From positions 1 through 28,374 of the forward strand of contig JAILNY010000139.1 of the NCBI GenBank assembly GCA_024691105.1: a DNA stretch of 28,374 nucleotides, written 5' to 3'. The stretch is from Treponema sp. (GTDB lineage Bacteria > Spirochaetota > Spirochaetia > Treponematales > Treponemataceae). The first letter of the stretch is position 1. The number at the start of each line of letters is the position of its first letter. The position numbers were made by a program, and so were the translations under genes. The notes beneath the pieces are model-generated. The model saw nothing but the letters and a program-made list of their open reading frames with translations, was not told the DNA's origin and made no database searches. Below, in pieces: positions 23,653 to 28,374 of the stretch.

Positions 23653-26004
23653 CTATACAATAAGCGCAATCAGATACACAATAAGCGCACAAAGCCATGC
23701 AACAGCGCACTGCCATACAACAACCGCACCTGCAGCTTTAGTTCCAAGCTCTCTTTTAATAGAAGCAATCGCCGCAACACACGGAACATATAAAAGACAG
23801 AACACAAGCATACTTAACGCAGACGGAACTGACAAAACCTGCGAAACAGGAACACTTGCAAATAAAATTTCCAGAGTTGAAACAACGCTTTCTTTTGCCA
23901 TAACTCCGGTTACAAGAGCCGTAACAAGACGCCAGTCGCCAAGACCAATCGGAGCAAAAATCGGAGCAATAAATCCAGCCACTTTTGCAAGAATACTTGA
24001 ATCAATATCTGTCGTCATGTTAAACGCCAGATCAAAGCTCTGCAAAAACCAGATTACAATTGTCGCAATAAAAATAACGGTAAATGCCCTGTACAAAAAG
24101 TCCTTTGCCTTTTCCCACAAAAGCTGACAGGTATTTTTTACAGTAGGAAGTCTGTAATTTGGAAGCTCCATTACGAACGGAACCGGCTCGCCTTTAAACA
24201 AAGTTCCCTTAAATAAAAACGCAACAAAGATTCCGATTATAATGCTGAATATATACAATCCCGTCATCATAAATCCACCATACTTTGGAAAGAACATGCT
24301 GATAAAAAATGCATAAATCGGAAGCTTTGCAGTACAGCTCATAAACGGCGTAAGTAAAATTGTCATGTTACGGTCGCGTTTAGAAGGAAGGGTCCTCGTT
24401 GCCATTACAGCAGGAACAGTACAGCCAAAGCCAATCAAAAGCGGAACAATACTGCGGCCCGAAAGTCCAATCTTACGTAAGAGTTTATCCATAAAGAATG
24501 CAACGCGCGCGATGTAACCAGAATCTTCCAGCAGCGACAAAAAGAAAAACAGCGTTACTATAATCGGCAGGAACGAAAGAACACTTCCGACACCCGCACA
24601 TATTCCGTCTATCACAAGAGAATGCAGTACCTCGTTAACCGCAGTCTTTGTCATCAAAGCATCAAGCGCGCCGACAAGATAATCGATTCCCTTTTCAAGC
24701 AACTCTTGAAAAAACGCACCGATTACATTAAAGGTTAAAAAGAACACAAGCCCCATTATCCCGATAAAGAACGGAATCGCAGTGTATTTACCTGTAAGCA
24801 CCTGGTCAATCTTGCGGCTGCGCTTTAGTTCTTTGCTTTCATGCGGCTTTACTACCGTGCGGCGACAAAGCTTCTTTATAAATGAAAATCTCATATCTGC
24901 AATCGCAGCAGCGTGGTCAAGACCGCGTTCTTCTTCAAGCTGGAGCAAAATATATTCAAGCATAACCTGCTCGTTTTTAGAAAGATCAAGCTGCTTTAAA
25001 ATAAGCTCATCGCCTTCTACGATCTTTGTCGCCGCAAATCTTACAGGGATGTTTTTCTTTTCTGCATGGTCTTCAATCAAGTGCATTACCGAATGAATTG
25101 CTCTGTGCACAGGAGCATCCGTGTCCTTGTCACAAAAGTCAGTTCTACCCGGACGCTCCTGATATTTTGCAACATGCATTGCGTGTTCAATAAGCTCGTG
25201 AACACCTTCATTTTTATTTGCGCTGATCGGAACAACAGGAATTCCGAGCATCTCTTCCATTGCGTTAATCTTAATTGTTCCACCGTTACCTTTAACTTCG
25301 TCCATCATGTTCAAAGCTAAAACCATAGGAACATCAAGTTCCATAAGCTGCAACGTAAGATAAAGATTTCGCTCGATATTCGTTGCATCGACAATATTAA
25401 TAATGCCGGTCGGATGTTCATCAAGAATAAACTGACGGGACACAATTTCTTCGGCCGTATAAGGACTGAGTGAATAAATACCAGGAAGGTCTGTCACAAG
25501 CGTATTAGGATGCTCTTTAATTGAACCGCTTTTTCTGTCTACTGTAACGCCCGGAAAATTTCCGACATGCTGGTTACTTCCTGTAAGCTGATTGAACAAA
25601 GTTGTCTTACCGCAGTTCTGATTTCCGGCAAGAGCAAAGGTAAGAACTGCATCTTTTGGCAAAGGGTTTTCGCCTTCTTTTACGTGGAATTTTCCGGTTT
25701 CACCAAGACCCGGATGATCGACATTTAATACTTCGTCAGACGAATTTTCAAAGGAGCCGTTTTCACTATTAATTTCCTTATAAGGCTTGTCGATTTTTAT
25801 TTTTGCAGCATCTGCAAGTCTGAGTGTAAGTGAATAGCCGTGAATCAAAAGTTCCATCGGGTCACCCATCGGCGCAAACTTTGTAAGCTTAACCTTTGCA
25901 CCAGGGATAACGCCCATATCTAAAAAATGCTGGCGAAGCGCACCGCTTCCACCTACTGTTTTTATGACAGCAGTTTCACCAGCCTTTAATTCCTTTAGTG
26001 TCAT
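23653..26004 (-). CDS. feoB: Ferrous iron transporter, FeoA-FeoB fusion
   Basis: The 783-residue protein imports Fe(II). Residues 1-72 form a FeoA SH3-like domain (LKAGETAVIKTVGG ... HFLDMGVIPGAKV). A ~45-residue acidic linker joins it to FeoB. The G domain has GNQNCGKT (127-134), PGVTVD (151-156), DLPG (172-175) and NMMD (232-235). The membrane part shows both gate motifs, GFGCTVPA (525-532, Cys528) and MSCTAKLPIY (555-564, Cys557), and about nine further hydrophobic segments. AGGGA precedes the ATG. It begins 26 bp after the P1B ATPase gene, so it is likely transcribed with the metal-efflux genes, though an extended -10 box lies in the gap. No feoC and no clear Fur box are visible. Domain order and residues are firm. 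Confidence 0.95.
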   Translation of the reverse strand: MTLKELKAGETAVIKTVGGSGALRQHFLDMGVIPGAKVKLTKFAPMGDPMELLIHGYSLTLRLADAAKIKIDKPYKEINSENGSFENSSDEVLNVDHPGLGETGKFHVKEGENPLPKDAVLTFALAGNQNCGKTTLFNQLTGSNQHVGNFPGVTVDRKSGSIKEHPNTLVTDLPGIYSLSPYTAEEIVSRQFILDEHPTGIINIVDATNIERNLYLTLQLMELDVPMVLALNMMDEVKGNGGTIKINAMEEMLGIPVVPISANKNEGVHELIEHAMHVAKYQERPGRTDFCDKDTDAPVHRAIHSVMHLIEDHAEKKNIPVRFAATKIVEGDELILKQLDLSKNEQVMLEYILLQLEEERGLDHAAAIADMRFSFIKKLCRRTVVKPHESKELKRSRKIDQVLTGKYTAIPFFIGIMGLVFFLTFNVIGAFFQELLEKGIDYLVGALDALMTKTAVNEVLHSLVIDGICAGVGSVLSFLPIIVTLFFFLSLLEDSGYIARVAFFMDKLLRKIGLSGRSIVPLLIGFGCTVPAVMATRTLPSKRDRNMTILLTPFMSCTAKLPIYAFFISMFFPKYGGFMMTGLYIFSIIIGIFVAFLFKGTLFKGEPVPFVMELPNYRLPTVKNTCQLLWEKAKDFLYRAFTVIFIATIVIWFLQSFDLAFNMTTDIDSSILAKVAGFIAPIFAPIGLGDWRLVTALVTGVMAKESVVSTLEILFASVPVSQVLSVPSALSMLVFCLLYVPCVAAIASIKRELGTKAAGAVVVWQCAVAWLCALIVYLIALIV

Positions 26005-26024
26005 TTTTTTGTCCCTATGCTTTT

Positions 26025-26033
26025 ATTATATCA
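26025..26033 (-). promoter_or_regulatory. Extended -10 element before feoAB
   Basis: On the minus strand TGATATAAT is a perfect extended -10 sequence overlapping the stop codon of the P1B ATPase gene. No good -35 box is found at 16-18 bp, but extended -10 promoters can work without one. It would let feoAB be expressed without the upstream metal-efflux genes, with a leader of about 14 bases. Confidence 0.35.
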
Positions 26034-27911
26034 CAGCTTCTTTACAAATAACACTCGTATTGCATTAAGCACACACAAAACCATAACGCCGACATCAGCA
26101 AAGATTGCAGTCCACATATTACTGATACCAACAGCACCTAGAACAAGACATGCAAACTTTACGGCAAGTGCAAACGAAATATTCTGATAAACGATGCGCA
26201 TACATTTTTTTGCAATGCGGATTACCTTTGCAATCTTTAAAGGATTATCGTCCATCAAAACAACATCACTTGCTTCAATGGCGGCATCACTTCCGAGCGC
26301 CCCCATAGAGATACCGGCATCTGCTCGCGACAAAACCGGCGCGTCATTTATTCCGTCGCCTGCAAATGCAAGGTTTTCATTTTTTGATTTTGCATTCAAC
26401 AGTTCTTCAACCTTTGCAACTTTATCCTGCGGCAAAAGTTCGTAATAAACTTCATCAATTCCAATTTCGCGCGCTACCTGTTCTGCAACAGAACGTGCAT
26501 CTCCTGTAAGCATTACATTCTTTTTAATACCAAGGTCTTTAAGACGACGGATTGCTTCTTTAGCATCAGGCTTTATCATATCAGAAATTACGATGTGGCC
26601 TGCATACTTTTCTTCAATCGCTACGTGAACAATTGTTCCGACGTGATGACATTTTGTAAACTCAATGCCTTCACTGCTCATCAGTTTTTCATTACCGATT
26701 AAAACTTTTTTTCCGTCAACAACTGCGCTGATTCCATGGCCGCTTATTTCTTTTACATCGCTCACGCGGCTTTGATCGATTTGCTTTCCATCAATGCAGT
26801 AAGCGCGCATAAGACTTTTACTTATCGGATGATTTGAATAACTTTCTGCAAGCGCTGCAATTTCCAAAAGCTTTTCGTCTTCCATAATACCGTGATGGAC
26901 GCCTGTTACTTCAAACACACCTTTTGTCATTGTACCTGTCTTGTCAAACACAAGATACTTTGTGCGAGAAAGCACTTCCATATAATTGGAACCTTTAATT
27001 AAAATTCCATTACTTGAAGCACCACCGATTCCGGCAAAGAACGTAAGCGGAATACTTATCACAAGCGCACACGGACAGCTTATTACAAGGAATGTAAGCG
27101 CACGGTAAATCCATATATTCCAGTCCGGCGCTGCTTTAAAAATAAACATCTGCACGCATGGAGGAATTACGGCAAGCACAAGAGCCGCACCACAGACAGC
27201 CGGCGTGTAATATTTTGCAAACTTTGAAATAAAATTTTCTGAACGGGATTTTTTTGAACTTGCGTTTTCAACAAGCTCTAAGATTTTAGAAGCAGTCGAC
27301 TGACCAAATTCTTTTGTAGTTTGAATTTTTATCAAACCCGAATTATTAATACAGCCGCTTGAAACTTCATCTCCGGCTTTTACTTCGCGCGGAATGCTTT
27401 CGCCGGTTAAGGCACTTGTATTAAGAGTTGTGCATCCTTCTGTAATAATTCCATCGATTGGAATTTTCTCTCCAGGACGAACAACGATTATGCTTCCAAC
27501 CTTTACTGTATCCGGGTCAACTGTTTCTGTACTGCCATCGTCTTTAAGAATATTTGCAGAGTCCGGACGAATATCCATCAGCTCAGAAATATTCCGGCGG
27601 CTTTTACCGATTGCAATTGACTGGAACAATTCGCCAATCTGATAAAAGAGCATTACTGCAACGCCTTCTGTATATTCACCTAAAGCAATCGCTCCAACTG
27701 TCGCAACCGCCATCAGAAAATTTTCATCAAATGGTTTTAAGTTAATTACACCCTTAAAGGCCTTAATCAGAATGTCATAACCGATTACAAGATATGGAAT
27801 AAAAAATAAATAGAATTTTATTTTTTCTGGAACTGGAATTAATAAAATTGCCGCAATCAAAATAATCGAAGCAATTATACGAACAAAAACTTTCTTCTGT
27901 TTTTTATTCAT
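26031..27911 (-). CDS. Zn/Cd/Pb-exporting P1B-type ATPase
   Basis: This 626-residue ZntA/CadA-type pump expels divalent metals. Numbering from the ATG at 27911, it has the TGES actuator loop (169-172), the CPC metal site in a membrane helix (279-281), the phosphorylated Asp323 in DKTGT, His361-Pro362 of the nucleotide domain, and GDGIND (518-523). Lys585 and Asp606 lie in the last two membrane helices; their 21-residue spacing equals that of the Zn-site residues Lys693 and Asp714 of E. coli ZntA, which points to the P1B-2 subgroup. The N-terminal HMA domain is absent and instead encoded by the gene before it. Start 27911 gives an ATGAATAA overlap with that gene. An in-frame ATG at 27932 would add seven residues; neither has an ideal ribosome-binding site. 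Confidence 0.93.
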   Translation of the reverse strand: MNKKQKKVFVRIIASIILIAAILLIPVPEKIKFYLFFIPYLVIGYDILIKAFKGVINLKPFDENFLMAVATVGAIALGEYTEGVAVMLFYQIGELFQSIAIGKSRRNISELMDIRPDSANILKDDGSTETVDPDTVKVGSIIVVRPGEKIPIDGIITEGCTTLNTSALTGESIPREVKAGDEVSSGCINNSGLIKIQTTKEFGQSTASKILELVENASSKKSRSENFISKFAKYYTPAVCGAALVLAVIPPCVQMFIFKAAPDWNIWIYRALTFLVISCPCALVISIPLTFFAGIGGASSNGILIKGSNYMEVLSRTKYLVFDKTGTMTKGVFEVTGVHHGIMEDEKLLEIAALAESYSNHPISKSLMRAYCIDGKQIDQSRVSDVKEISGHGISAVVDGKKVLIGNEKLMSSEGIEFTKCHHVGTIVHVAIEEKYAGHIVISDMIKPDAKEAIRRLKDLGIKKNVMLTGDARSVAEQVAREIGIDEVYYELLPQDKVAKVEELLNAKSKNENLAFAGDGINDAPVLSRADAGISMGALGSDAAIEASDVVLMDDNPLKIAKVIRIAKKCMRIVYQNISFALAVKFACLVLGAVGISNMWTAIFADVGVMVLCVLNAIRVLFVKKL

Positions 27912-28128
27912 CAATTTCGATTTCACAGTCATCCTCTACTTTTCTACAGTTCTTTAAAACCTGCTTCATAACTTTCTTTTCGTCTGCTCCCTCTTCAAAT
28001 TCAACAGTCATCTTTAACATCATAAAGTTTACAACTGCATCCTTTACGCCCTCTGTCTTTTTTGCAGCCTCTTCCATCTTTGCCGCACAGTTTGCACAGT
28101 CTACTTCAATTTTATATGCCTTTTTCAT
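27904..28128 (-). CDS. Free-standing heavy-metal-associated (HMA) domain protein
   Basis: The 74-residue protein is a single HMA/ferredoxin-like metal-binding domain, starting MKKAYKIEVDCANCAAKMEE. The two cysteines of CANC (10-15 region) would hold the metal, and further Cys residues and an acidic tail (CEIEIDE) follow. Such a domain normally forms the N-terminus of ZntA/CadA pumps, so this small protein probably delivers metal to, or senses it for, the pump encoded next. ATG 28128 is chosen because AGAGG lies 8 bases upstream and the domain begins at once; the 18-residue upstream extension has no family match. The gene overlaps the ATPase gene by 8 bp and starts 66 bp after the ArsR-type regulator. 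Confidence 0.88.
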   Translation of the reverse strand: MKKAYKIEVDCANCAAKMEEAAKKTEGVKDAVVNFMMLKMTVEFEEGADEKKVMKQVLKNCRKVEDDCEIEIDE

Positions 28129-28170
28129 TTTAAAACCTCTTATCTTTGCAGCCAGCCTCAGCACCACACA

Positions 28171-28190
28171 AATGCCGCGCATTTTAATGC
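28171..28190. repeat. Interleaved inverted repeats between arsR-type gene and HMA gene
   Basis: AATGC (28171-28175), GCATT (28179-28183) and AATGC (28186-28190) are alternating complementary arms, so the middle arm can pair with either neighbour. They lie just after the regulator's stop codon. The sequence does not resemble the usual 12-2-12 ArsR/SmtB operator. It may be an mRNA stem separating the cistrons. Confidence 0.25.
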
Positions 28191-28194
28191 ACGA

Positions 28195-28374
28195 CTAGTC
28201 TGCTTCGTTTATATGTGAAAGTCCGCATTCAATAATGAGCGCAACATGGTTGTCATCAAGTGAATAACGAACTTCTTTTCCTTCTTTAGTTCCCTTTACA
28301 AGTTTTGCACTGCGGAGAACACGCAGCTGATGAGAGACAGCCGAAACACTCATTCCAAGAATCTCAGCAAGCTC
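28195..28374 (-). CDS. ArsR/SmtB-family metal-responsive repressor, C-terminal part (runs off the window)
   Basis: The 59 visible codons encode ELAEILGMSVSAVSHQLRVL, the recognition-helix region of ArsR/SmtB winged-helix repressors, then a beta-wing (KLVKGTKEGKEVRYSL) and the last helix DDNHVALIIECGLSHINE. That helix carries Asp-x-His-x10-His-x2-Glu, the exact ligand spacing of the alpha-5 zinc site of SmtB (Asp104, His106, His117, Glu120) and of CzrA with Glu for its last His. The protein should therefore release DNA on binding Zn(II) or Co(II). The N-terminus, start codon and any Cys of an alpha-3 site lie beyond the window edge. It stands first in the visible part of the HMA-ATPase cluster and probably controls it. 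The reading is open to the edge, so it is partial, not broken. Confidence 0.88.
   Translation of the reverse strand, partial: ELAEILGMSVSAVSHQLRVLRSAKLVKGTKEGKEVRYSLDDNHVALIIECGLSHINEAD

Noticed and set aside
25086..25320. Short alternative frames overlapping feoB
   Set aside because: Both strands show only shadow frames of the conserved FeoB G domain region, without start signals.
1..28374. CRISPR array, tRNA genes, insertion sequences or prophage genes
   Set aside because: Intergenic regions are short, and none shows regularly spaced repeats, cloverleaf-like sequence or transposase/integrase motifs.

Overview
The window looks like chromosomal DNA of a host-associated or anaerobic spirochaete, most likely Treponema-like. 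This is inferred, not proven: it rests on a moderately AT-rich composition, a secreted DUF4015 protein, a large lipoprotein alpha-2-macroglobulin, a FeoA-FeoB fusion, and the general flavour of the proteins. There are no tRNA or rRNA genes, no CRISPR array, no insertion sequence and no phage genes. The first 5.9 kb is transcribed rightward. Everything from 5930 to the end is transcribed leftward, and the two blocks meet tail to tail with no spacer.

Rightward block (1-5929): carbamoyl-phosphate synthase and cysteine synthase. carA and the N-terminal half of carB overlap by 10 bp. The C-terminal half of carB is a separate gene about 1.4 kb downstream, and cysK with its own strong promoter sits between the halves. 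The split falls at the natural domain junction, each half has its own start and ribosome-binding site, and the N half lacks roughly 40 residues of the oligomerization domain. carA has a clear promoter followed at once by a terminator-like hairpin. The C-half gene has a similar hairpin with a weaker promoter candidate. Both share the decamer TTGCATGCAC after the hairpin, which suggests joint attenuation-type control. cysK carries two near-identical 19-bp palindromes around its promoter, very probably repressor operators.

Leftward block, read in its own direction from 28374. (a) A metal cluster: an ArsR/SmtB repressor cut by the window edge with an intact zinc-type alpha-5 site, a free-standing HMA-domain protein, a ZntA/CadA-type P1B ATPase lacking that N-terminal domain, and a FeoA-FeoB ferrous iron transporter. 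(b) A cell-envelope pair: a 2018-residue lipoprotein alpha-2-macroglobulin with a CLEQ thioester, overlapping pbpC (PBP1C) by one base. (c) A DEDDh exonuclease with a BRCT-like tail. (d) metY (O-acetylhomoserine sulfhydrylase) and a UPF0371/DUF1846 gene, closed by an intrinsic terminator. (e) A secreted DUF4015 protein, a membrane protein with a degenerate HD-GYP domain, and mnmE.

Themes: sulfur assimilation (cysK, metY), pyrimidine/arginine precursor synthesis (carA, split carB), metal homeostasis, and envelope surveillance and repair. The most unusual feature is the split carB with cysK between its halves and matching leader regions. Supporting oddities are the degenerate HD-GYP protein, the tandem-repeat insert in MnmE, and the Trp/Asp/Tyr-rich segment in the macroglobulin.
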